DNA from: Microcaldota archaeon
GTDB taxonomy: Archaea; Micrarchaeota; Micrarchaeia; Anstonellales; J096
DNA: 36,877 nucleotides
Reading direction: 5' to 3'
Assembly: GCA_013153395.1 (NCBI GenBank)
Contig: JAADEL010000049.1
Location: 1-36,877 of the forward strand
Under the pieces are notes generated by a model. It ran no database searches. It saw nothing but the letters and a program-made list of their open reading frames with translations, and was not told where the DNA came from. Below, piece by piece: positions 29,199-36,877 of the stretch. The position numbers and the translations under genes are program-made. Each line of letters begins with the position of its first letter. The stretch's first letter is position 1.

Positions 29199-29869
29199 TG
29201 CACCCATGGGGAGCAATAATACTGGATGGTGCGGTGGTTGCCTCGGATTTGCATCTAGGACTGGAGCTCTCTCTGGGATTGCCCATGGAGCTTCACACCA
29301 AGCGCATTCTTCAAAGATTGCAGACCTTGCTCAAGAAATATGATGCCAACCTCCTGATCTTAGCAGGAGATGTTAAGGATGATTTTGGGATGTCCCATAT
29401 TCAGCCTTTGAGATATTTCTTCCGCGAGATCTTCAAGGACGTGGATATTGTGGTAACCAAAGGAAATCATGATAACTATATTGAGGCCATCATCGGAGAT
29501 TGGGCCGATATTGTGGAAAGCTACCGCTACAAGGAGTATATAATCTCTCATGGGCACAAGGAGATCGATCCCGAGGGAAAAACCCTGATTATAGGAAATG
29601 ACCACCCCATAATCAGCTTTCGGACAAAGACAGGTGGAAAGCGAAGATATAGAGCGTTTTTAAAGTTTGAGGACCTAATAGTTATGCCCTCCTTTAACTG
29701 GCTTAGCCCGGGGAATGATGTGCTTCGGACCTTTAAGTATTCCTCCCCTAATCTCAAGAAAAAGGATATCAACGAAGCCGAGGTATGGGTATCGGATGAG
29801 GAGGAGCTCTATAACTTTGGCAAGCTGGGTCAATTGAGGTTGAAGCTGGATGAACTCTCTCCTAAATAA
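29195..29869 (+). CDS. Metallophosphoesterase of the Lhr-associated (COG1407-type) family
   Basis: MHPWGAIILDGAVVASDLHLGLE, LAGDVKDDFG, TKGNHDN, SHGHKE; start overlaps the lhr stop codon (ATGATG). Confidence 0.88.
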   Translation: MMHPWGAIILDGAVVASDLHLGLELSLGLPMELHTKRILQRLQTLLKKYDANLLILAGDVKDDFGMSHIQPLRYFFREIFKDVDIVVTKGNHDNYIEAIIGDWADIVESYRYKEYIISHGHKEIDPEGKTLIIGNDHPIISFRTKTGGKRRYRAFLKFEDLIVMPSFNWLSPGNDVLRTFKYSSPNLKKKDINEAEVWVSDEEELYNFGKLGQLRLKLDELSPK

Positions 29870-31088
29870 GATAAGGAAAAGGTTGGCTGCTCTGGAAAGC
29901 CCTACAATAATCCACCACTATGATGCAGATGGGATCTCATCGGCAGCGATTATTGAACTTTTTCTAGAAAAGATGGGCAAAAAGGTGGAAAAAATCTCAT
30001 TGAAGGTGCTAGATAATGAGAATTTGTCCAAGATAAAGGACATTCCTGAAAAGGTAATAGTGGATTTTGGGACCAATGTGGGGGATCAGCTGCCTGATGC
30101 TATTATTATTGACCATCACACTCCTCAGGCCCAATACCCCAATGTTTTCAATCCTCATTATTTTGGAATTGATGGAAGCAGAGAGGCCTCTACGTCCAGC
30201 TTGGCCGCTCTTATCACAGGCGAAAACGAGGACATTGCCTTAATCGGGATCACAGGAGATAGGCAACCCTTTGTGGGCATCAACAAACAGCATCTGGACC
30301 AGGCCATAGAAAAGGGGTTGGTAGAGGTAATAGAGGATATAAAGCTGTTTGGGAGAAGAAGTAGACCGGTTCATGTGATGCTAACCTATGCCTTTCCCGA
30401 TTTTCTCCAAAGCCCGAAACAGGTTCATGCTTTTCTGAAACGCCTTAACATCCGAGTGAAAGAAGGAGTAAGATGGCTTACGTATGAAGAGCTTTCTTTA
30501 GAAGAGAAAGTAAGGTTGGCAAGCGCCATTGTGGAAAAGGCCCTTTATATGTGGGGCATTGAAAAGATAGACGAAGTCTATGGAACCAATTATATCTTGA
30601 GGCGCTGGAGCTATGACCTAAAAGAGATTACCACTATCGTAAATGCCACTGGAAGGCAGGGTAAGTCCGAAGTAGGGATTGCTATATGTAAAGGGGACCT
30701 TAAGGCCCTTCAAGAAGGTCTAAGGCTGTTGAAAAAACATCAGCGGGAGGTTGCTAAAGGCTTGAGGTTGGCAGAAAACGAGCTTGAAGATATGGGGGGA
30801 TTCTATCTCTTGGATGGAAGGGGTAAGGTGTCGGATGGAGTGATTGGAGTGGTAATCTCGATTTTGGAAAGGGATTATGATAGGCCATTAGTAGGGATCG
30901 CCTACGATGGAGAGAGGATAAAGCTTAGCATGCGAGGTTCCAACATCCATGTGGGAAAGGTGATAGAGGAGGTGTTGAAAGAAGTGGATGGCATAGGTGG
31001 AGGACATGAAAGGGCAGGGGGCGCCCATCTCGAACAAGAAGACCTTGAGAGATTCCTGGAGGTTTTAAATAAGAAACTGAGAAAATAA
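29850..31088 (+). CDS. DHH-family (RecJ/GAN-like) phosphoesterase
   Basis: HHYDADGISSAAI, IIDHHTPQ, C-terminal GGGHERAGGAHL (DHHA1). Confidence 0.9.
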   Translation: MNSLLNKIRKRLAALESPTIIHHYDADGISSAAIIELFLEKMGKKVEKISLKVLDNENLSKIKDIPEKVIVDFGTNVGDQLPDAIIIDHHTPQAQYPNVFNPHYFGIDGSREASTSSLAALITGENEDIALIGITGDRQPFVGINKQHLDQAIEKGLVEVIEDIKLFGRRSRPVHVMLTYAFPDFLQSPKQVHAFLKRLNIRVKEGVRWLTYEELSLEEKVRLASAIVEKALYMWGIEKIDEVYGTNYILRRWSYDLKEITTIVNATGRQGKSEVGIAICKGDLKALQEGLRLLKKHQREVAKGLRLAENELEDMGGFYLLDGRGKVSDGVIGVVISILERDYDRPLVGIAYDGERIKLSMRGSNIHVGKVIEEVLKEVDGIGGGHERAGGAHLEQEDLERFLEVLNKKLRK

Positions 31089-31092
31089 TAAC

Positions 31093-32175
31093 ATGGAGTT
31101 GTTAAAGAGATTGGTACAGATTCCCACTGTTAATTCTGAACATGGAGAAAAGGTAATTGAGATCGTGCTCAATGAGCTTCGGGATTTAGGATGTGAGCAC
31201 CGGATTTATGAGGTAGATGGAATAAAGAGCTTGGTGGTAAGGTGTAAAGGAGAAGGTCCTTTGCTTGCCTTTAACGGGCACTATGATGTTGTTCCAGTAA
31301 GTGAAGGTTGGACAAAGGATCCTTTCGGAGCGGAGATAGAAGGCGGAAAGCTTTATGGGCGTGGAGCAAGCGATATGAAAGGAGGTTTAGTAGCGAGCAT
31401 AGAGGCCTTTAAGGAACTGGCAAAGCAAGGAAAGAATGTGATGCTAATGGTTGTAGGGGATGAAGAGAAAGGAGGAAAAAGAGGAACAAAGGCAGTGTTG
31501 GAGATGCTGGAAGAAAAACCCCGTTATGTGCTGGTGACAGAAGGTATGCAAGGGGATATAAACTTCGGAGATTCTATTAAGGTGGGAAGGAGAGGCGTAG
31601 CTTGGTTTGATATTGTTATAAAGGGGGTCCCAGGGCATGCCTCCAATCCTCAAAAAGCCCGTAATCCTGCAGATGGCTTGCTTCTTCTCCTAAGTACCTT
31701 AAAAACCTTGAAGCTAAATGATGCTCCAGAGATGATTCCCACCACTATTGTCCCTACTTATATAGAGATGGATGGTGGAGCGCTGAATGTAATACCGGAG
31801 CAAGCTAGAGTAGGCATAGATATGAGATACAACTACAACATCGAGCCTGTCGAGGTAATGAAATCCTTGGTGGAGATCCTAGAAAAGGCGGGCTATAATG
31901 CCCGATACGAGGTAAAGATATTGGAGCCTGCCTTTTTCAATCGCGATAAGAGATTCCTGGAGATAGTGCAAGGGGTAATGAGGAGAAAGGGATATATTGC
32001 TAGACCAGATACTCAAGGAGGTTCTTCAGATGCCCGGTTCTTTGCGGCGATGGGCATACCGGTGCTGGAGATAGGAACTCGTGCCTTTAACATCCACTCT
32101 ACTGATGAATATGTAATACTGGAAGATGTGGAAAAACTGAAGGAGTTATTGGTGGAGATAGGAAATGCGCTTTGA
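31093..32175 (+). CDS. M20 family metallopeptidase / deacylase (ArgE/DapE-like)
   Basis: FNGHYDVVPVSEGW, GRGASDMKGGL, VGDEEKGGKRG, GGSSDARFFAAMGIPVLEIG. Confidence 0.92.
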   Translation: MELLKRLVQIPTVNSEHGEKVIEIVLNELRDLGCEHRIYEVDGIKSLVVRCKGEGPLLAFNGHYDVVPVSEGWTKDPFGAEIEGGKLYGRGASDMKGGLVASIEAFKELAKQGKNVMLMVVGDEEKGGKRGTKAVLEMLEEKPRYVLVTEGMQGDINFGDSIKVGRRGVAWFDIVIKGVPGHASNPQKARNPADGLLLLLSTLKTLKLNDAPEMIPTTIVPTYIEMDGGALNVIPEQARVGIDMRYNYNIEPVEVMKSLVEILEKAGYNARYEVKILEPAFFNRDKRFLEIVQGVMRRKGYIARPDTQGGSSDARFFAAMGIPVLEIGTRAFNIHSTDEYVILEDVEKLKELLVEIGNAL

Positions 32176-32746
32176 GAATAAGATGTTGATAGCTTATTTT
32201 GGGTATGCGGCCAAACAAGCTTTAGAGGGGAAAGAACCCTATCTTATCCAACATATCTGGGATGAGCTTAAGCAACTCCCAGAAGACCAACTTCACCGCC
32301 TAATGAAAGGAGATAGAAGGCTGTTGAAAAGAAAATGGATAGAGGATTTCCAAGCTTGGAGATGGTGGAGGGCAGAACGATTTTATCTCCATGGCCCTGC
32401 CATAACTGTCTCTCCTCTAGAGAGAGATGCATGGTTTAGCATAAGGAGTGCTTTAGAGGAATTTTACATCAGTTTAGGATATATTGTGCCTTCGGTAAAG
32501 TATTATGACCTCACTATTCAAAAGGATGGAAAAACCTATCAAGGATTGATTACTCCAAGGTTCCAGCTTATCTTCATAGGTGATGTTCCTGAAGAAAAAC
32601 CTCTCCCTTATTTTTCCATCTACAAGGTGGATAACTTGCTAGGAGAGATGAGTATTCCTATATATCAGGCACGCATTAAATCCGCTTTAGTTCCTTTGCT
32701 TTCAGGTGGCATAGTGAATGAAAGCCTGATCGTGCATAGGGTGTGA
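32165..32746 (+). CDS. Hypothetical protein (193 aa)
   Basis: ORF overlapping the M20 stop; no motif recognised. Confidence 0.65.
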   Translation: MRFENKMLIAYFGYAAKQALEGKEPYLIQHIWDELKQLPEDQLHRLMKGDRRLLKRKWIEDFQAWRWWRAERFYLHGPAITVSPLERDAWFSIRSALEEFYISLGYIVPSVKYYDLTIQKDGKTYQGLITPRFQLIFIGDVPEEKPLPYFSIYKVDNLLGEMSIPIYQARIKSALVPLLSGGIVNESLIVHRV

Positions 32747-32764
32747 CAAATTCGCTTCGCTAGC

Positions 32765-32791
32765 TGTGCAAAAATGTTTAAAACTTGCACA
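32765..32791 (+). promoter_or_regulatory. Inverted repeat TGTGCAA-N13-TTGCACA surrounding a TATA-like TTTAAAA
   Basis: Direct reading: TGTGCAA AAATGTTTAAAAC TTGCACA. Confidence 0.6.
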
Positions 32792-32849
32792 CTGAGAAAA
32801 ATAAAACAGGTATAATCTGCATTGGAAAGGTCCTTTAGAGGTTTCTGCT

Positions 32850-33757
32850 ATTAAAAGAGATACTTTTCCAAACTCTGGTCCTATCTAGGATACAGGCTAG
32901 TGGTAGCATTGGTGGGGCCGCGTAAAGTGGGAAAAACTTTAGTTATGATGACGAGATAAAAGAACCTGCAGAGATTATTGAAGAATGGAGAAGAGCAGTA
33001 GGAAAGCCCATTAAAGGGAATTTTTATCTTTTTCTCGATGAGGTTCAGCAGCTCCCTAATTGGACAGGGAAGATCAAGGCCCTCTCAACTTAACATCCAT
33101 ATTGTATTGAGATATGTCCGATAGGGTTGCTGGCAGGTCGCTTGGTGGAAATAGAGGTGCCTCCGCTAACCTTTCCCGAGTATATGCGATTCAAAGGATA
33201 TAATGAATGCAACGAGGCTATCTACCAAGAGTATATGCTAAGACAGCTTCCTTTTTTGGCCCTTTATCCCATCGAAAGTCCAGATTATATAAAAAGCATT
33301 ATGGATAAGGTGCTCTATGGGGACATTATCCGAATCAAAGGGGATCGAGAGCTTGCCCTTGCATAATCTTGAAACAACCAGGACAGATTATAAAGACCTC
33401 TCACCTTGGAGTAAATCGCAATAAAGTGTCGGAGCACCTGAGGTTGCTAGAAGAGACCTTTAAGAAAACTCTATAATTATTCCCGAAATTCTAAAAAAGG
33501 AGGTGCGGGCCAAGAAGCATTATCCTTTTTATACTACCCTGCACGCCTATGCAGCTTTGCCTGAGTTTTCCTGAATGGTTGAGACAGAGGCGGCCTTTCA
33601 ACTAAATGCCCAGTATTTTTATTATGAGAGAGGGCGAGAGGTAGATTTTGTGGATGAGGACTGGGCGCTGGAGTGCAAGATGAAAAAGAGGATAAGAAGG
33701 CAAGAGCTCCGAACCTTGCTAAGCCTTCCCCAGCCCAAGAAATGTGTGCTCACTTAA
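32850..33757 (+). pseudogene. Decayed archaeal AAA ATPase of the COG1373 / DUF4143 type
   Basis: Broken frames encode, in order, VVALVGPRKVGKTLVMM (Walker A), NFYLFLDEVQQLPNWTGKIKAL (Walker B), LAGRLVEIEVPPLTFPEYMRFKG, GDIIRIKGD, NRNKVSEHLRLLEETF, HYPFYTTLHAYAALPEF and NAQYFYYERGREVDFVDEDWALECK, with stops and frameshifts between. Confidence 0.85.
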
Positions 33758-33816
33758 ACTTTGTGTGATTTGCACAGGGCATGAGTTTATAAAATAATGG
33801 CTGGGAGTTAAGGGTT

Positions 33817-35745
33817 GTGAGGATAGTTATAGCAGAGAAGCCCAAGGTTGCCCAGAAGATTGCCTCTATTTTCAAAGGGCTTAAGCTCACGCCCTATAAA
33901 AAGATCCGCTATTTTAAAGGAGATGATTTGGCGGTTATCTCTGCTGTAGGTCATGTTTATAACCTGGCTGAAACCAAAAAGAGCTACCAATACCCGGTAT
34001 TTGATATAGAGTGGAAACCTGCCTATCTTGCCAACAAAAGCGCTGCCTACACCAAAGACTACGTGGAGCTTGCCCAGAAGCTTGCCCCCAAGGCAAAGGA
34101 GGTTATTGTTGCTACAGATTACGATACTGAAGGAAGCTTGATAGGATATAACCTGGCAAGGTTTACTATGCCGGGCAAGCCTCTCTATAGAATGAAGTTC
34201 TCCTCCATCACCTTGCCTGAGCTAAAGAAAGCATGGGAAAACCTCCAAGAGTTTGATTACAACAATGCCTTTGCCGGAGAAGCTCGGCACACCATAGATT
34301 GGTTTTATGGAATAAACCTCTCTAGGGCTTTGATGAGTGCTCTCAAAAAGGCGGGCATGTTCAAGATACTAAGCATAGGAAGGGTACAAGGTCCTACGTT
34401 GGATTTGGTGGTGAAACGAGAGCATGAGATAAGGGACTTTAAGCCGGAAATCTATTACGTGGTAAAGGCCAAGGGAAAGGGCGTGGAGTTTGATTATGGA
34501 AAAAGGATGAGCAAAGAAGAGGCCCAAGAGGTCTATGATAGGATAGGGAAATATGCCACAGTGGTAGATATAGAGAATAAGGAAGTGGAAGTAATGCCGC
34601 CTGTGCCTTTTGACCTTACCACCTTGCAGACCGAGGCCTACCGCATACATGGGATAACGCCTGCTCAAACGTTGAAGCTTGCCCAGGCACTCTATGAAGA
34701 AGGGCTGATAAGCTATCCGAGAACAAGCTCTCAAAAATATCCTCCTACTTTGCCCATTAGGAATATCCTTTCTCAGCTTGAAATCCATCAGGAGTATGCG
34801 GAACGATTGTTGGGCAAGGGAAGGTTGAGGCCGGTGCAAGGTAAGAAAGAGGACCCTGCCCACCCTGCCATCTACCCTACCGGAAACTATAAACCTCTGG
34901 AGGGGCAAGCAAAGAAATTATATGATTTGATTGTGAGGAGGTTCTTGGCTACTTTGTCTCCTCCTGCCCGCAAGGCAATAACTACTGTAACTATTGAAAG
35001 CAATGGTGTGAAACTGAAGGCTAAAGGAGAGCGCATCCTAGAGCCTGGTTTTATGGAGATTTATCCTTACGTGAGTTTGAAGAAAGAGCTACCAGACTTC
35101 GAACATGGTGAAACATTCCCTATTACCAAAAAGCTCTCCAAGGAGCAAACAAAGCCACCTGCCCGATATAATGAGGCATCTTTGGTAAAGGAGCTGGAGA
35201 AAAAGAACCTGGGAACAAAGGCCACCCGAGCAGTGATTGTTTCCACATTATTCGATCGAGACTATCTTACTAAGGAAGGAAAGCACATCCTGCCCACCGA
35301 GTTTGGAGAGGTAGTGAGGGAGGTGCTGAAAGAGAATGTTCCCACTATCTTAGATGAAGAGCTTACCCGCAGCTTGGAGAAAAAGATAGAGGGCATCCAA
35401 GAAGGAAAGATGGACAAGGAGGAAGTGATAGACGAGGCGAAGGAGATTGTATACAATATCTCCCAGGAGTTTAAAGAGAAGGAAGAGAAGATAGGAAAAG
35501 AACTGTTGAATGCCTTCCGAGCATATAGCGATAAACAAGAGGTATTGGGAAAGCATGTATGTGGAGGCAATCTCAGGCTAAAAAAGGGAAAAAAGAATTA
35601 TTATCTGTGGTGTGATAAGTGTAAGGAGGCCCATCCTCTTCCGCCTGGAGTGCCCTTCAAGATAAAGGATAATAAGCTGATGATGAAGAAAGGTAGGCGG
35701 TTTGTGGAGTTCCGGAACGAACAAATTGACAGCATGTTGGCATAG
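33817..35745 (+). CDS. topA: DNA topoisomerase I (type IA)
   Basis: Toprim VIAEKPKVAQKIA and ATDYDTEGSLIG, ILSIGRVQGPTLDLV, catalytic YPRTSSQKYP, C-terminal zinc-ribbon-like CGGNLRLKKGKKNYYLWCDKC. Confidence 0.95.
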   Translation: MRIVIAEKPKVAQKIASIFKGLKLTPYKKIRYFKGDDLAVISAVGHVYNLAETKKSYQYPVFDIEWKPAYLANKSAAYTKDYVELAQKLAPKAKEVIVATDYDTEGSLIGYNLARFTMPGKPLYRMKFSSITLPELKKAWENLQEFDYNNAFAGEARHTIDWFYGINLSRALMSALKKAGMFKILSIGRVQGPTLDLVVKREHEIRDFKPEIYYVVKAKGKGVEFDYGKRMSKEEAQEVYDRIGKYATVVDIENKEVEVMPPVPFDLTTLQTEAYRIHGITPAQTLKLAQALYEEGLISYPRTSSQKYPPTLPIRNILSQLEIHQEYAERLLGKGRLRPVQGKKEDPAHPAIYPTGNYKPLEGQAKKLYDLIVRRFLATLSPPARKAITTVTIESNGVKLKAKGERILEPGFMEIYPYVSLKKELPDFEHGETFPITKKLSKEQTKPPARYNEASLVKELEKKNLGTKATRAVIVSTLFDRDYLTKEGKHILPTEFGEVVREVLKENVPTILDEELTRSLEKKIEGIQEGKMDKEEVIDEAKEIVYNISQEFKEKEEKIGKELLNAFRAYSDKQEVLGKHVCGGNLRLKKGKKNYYLWCDKCKEAHPLPPGVPFKIKDNKLMMKKGRRFVEFRNEQIDSMLA

Positions 35746-35820
35746 TTTCAGTTTTTGAAACCATAGAAACGGGCATTTTTAAATATAAGTTAGCTTCCCT
35801 AGTAATTCGGGTGAGAAAAA

Positions 35821-36567
35821 ATGAACGTGCGATACGGTTTGTTGGCCCTGGTGATGCTGGGGCTGGTGTTTGCAATGCCTCCATGGGCAGGTACAGGACA
35901 GGCCCGTGGACCTAGTGCCGACCTAGCGCAGAATATAACAGGGAACTACAGTATTACTGAGGAAGAGATAGAGGGCTTGATCTACATGCTTCAGGAAGAG
36001 AAGCTAGCCAGAGATGTATATCTAACTCTATATGAAAAGTGGGGTGCCCAGATCTTTTACAACATCGCCCAATCTGAGCAAAGACACATGGACGCCGTGC
36101 TAGCAGTAATGGAAGCCTATGGAATAGAGAATCCTCTACCTAGCGATGACAGAGGGGTGTTCAGGGATCAGATGTTCGTGGATCTCTACAACCAGCTAGT
36201 AGAGGAGGGATCCCAATCCCTTGAGGCAGCTTTGCAAGTAGGTATCAAGATCGAGGAGCTTGACATTGCTGACCTTGAAGAGAGAATGGCAGTGGTAACC
36301 AACCCTGAGATCCTCCGAGTATATCAGAATCTCGAGGCTGGTTCTGAGAACCACCTAAGGGCTTTCAAGGCTCAGCTTGAGGGCACCACTCCTGGAGGAC
36401 AGGGACAGATGCAGGCAGGCCAAGGACAGCAGGGACCTCAGCAGCAGCCTAAGGTAGAGAGAAAGGTACTTCGATGGAGATTCCTAGGATTTACCATTGA
36501 AATCCCAGTGACTGTACAGGATGGCAAGATCATTGAGAAGCCTTGGTGGGCCTTCTTTATTCAGTAA
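35821..36567 (+). CDS. Exported DUF2202 (ferritin-like) domain protein
   Basis: Signal-peptide-like N-terminus (MNVRYGLLALVMLGLVFAMPPWAG), EEEIEGLIYMLQEEKLARDVYLTLYEKWGAQIFYNIAQSEQRHMDAV typical of DUF2202, Q/G-rich linker. Confidence 0.88.
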   Translation: MNVRYGLLALVMLGLVFAMPPWAGTGQARGPSADLAQNITGNYSITEEEIEGLIYMLQEEKLARDVYLTLYEKWGAQIFYNIAQSEQRHMDAVLAVMEAYGIENPLPSDDRGVFRDQMFVDLYNQLVEEGSQSLEAALQVGIKIEELDIADLEERMAVVTNPEILRVYQNLEAGSENHLRAFKAQLEGTTPGGQGQMQAGQGQQGPQQQPKVERKVLRWRFLGFTIEIPVTVQDGKIIEKPWWAFFIQ

Positions 36568-36599
36568 TTTTGTTCTTTTTCTTTAACTTTTTTAACCTT

Positions 36600-36628
36600 C
36601 CCAGGGTAAAATAGATATATACCCTGGG
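36600..36628 (+). repeat. 9-bp perfect inverted repeat (hairpin)
   Basis: CCCAGGGTA AAATAGATATA TACCCTGGG, 32 nt after the DUF2202 stop. Confidence 0.75.
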
Positions 36629-36737
36629 TAGGGTAGTCGTGAGGGCGAAAACTCCAAGTGACGTTGGAATTTTGTTTGGTTTTATGTTCTTTGATGGTGA
36701 TTAGAAATGCCTAAATATGGTAAATTAAGACGACCAA

Positions 36738-36814
36738 AAAATTCCAAGTGACCTTTTTCCACCTAAGACGACCAACTCAGATCCCTTTTCCAAACCGGTC
36801 TCACTTGGAATTTT
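36738..36814 (+). repeat. 14-bp perfect inverted repeats bounding a 77-bp segment
   Basis: AAAATTCCAAGTGA (36738-36751) and TCACTTGGAATTTT (36801-36814); a third near-copy AAAACTCCAAGTGA lies at 36648-36661. Confidence 0.85.
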
Positions 36815-36850
36815 CACCAACCTTTTTAACCCTTTGGTCCTATACAAAAA

Positions 36851-36877
36851 ATGACGGGTTTGAATAAGACCTATGAG
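36851..36877 (+). CDS. Start of a protein truncated by the window end
   Basis: ATG ACG GGT TTG AAT AAG ACC TAT GAG (MTGLNKTYE); TTTTTAACC box about 25 nt upstream. Confidence 0.35.

Noticed and set aside
35745-35761. GTTTCA-GTTTT-TGAAAC hairpin as a strong topA terminator
   Set aside because: The stem is only 6 bp and AT-rich and no long T tract follows; evidence is too weak for a terminator call.
36648-36820. CRISPR array
   Set aside because: Repeats are only 12-14 bp, in mixed orientation and irregularly spaced, with no cas genes visible in the window.

Overview
Archaeal chromosomal window, apparently a gene-dense euryarchaeal or DPANN-like genome. TATA boxes of the TTTAAA type sit about 25 nt upstream of many starts, suggesting leaderless genes. 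The lineage is not determinable from this window alone. Most of the content is informational housekeeping: PIN-KH ATPase, Hef-type helicase without a nuclease domain, Pth2, TruD, family-B DNA polymerase, DRG GTPase, Sua5, Elp3, 23S rRNA, MtaB/CDKAL1-type methylthiotransferase, CaCA exchanger, peroxiredoxin, ThiI, tRNA-Leu(UAA), topoisomerase VI subunit A with an intein, Pus10, Lhr helicase + phosphoesterase + DHH/RecJ operon, M20 peptidase, topoisomerase I and an exported DUF2202 protein. Items most worth a second look: (1) an intein of about 399 aa with Ser1, inserted immediately before the Toprim DxD of Top6A, with a degenerate LAGLIDADG domain; (2) a stand-alone 23S rRNA gene bounded by a perfect 35-bp inverted repeat, carrying paired compensatory changes in helix 74 at the peptidyl-transferase centre and changes at A2448 and A1916 (E. 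coli numbering, aligned by hand); (3) a repeat cluster with 14-bp inverted repeats in the last 230 bp, upstream of a truncated ORF; (4) a decayed DUF4143-type ATPase gene with TGTGCAA/TTGCACA motifs around its TATA box; (5) a very short ligase-like protein with motif I at its N-terminus. I found no CRISPR array, cas genes or obvious defence island. All family calls come from reading motifs without database searches.
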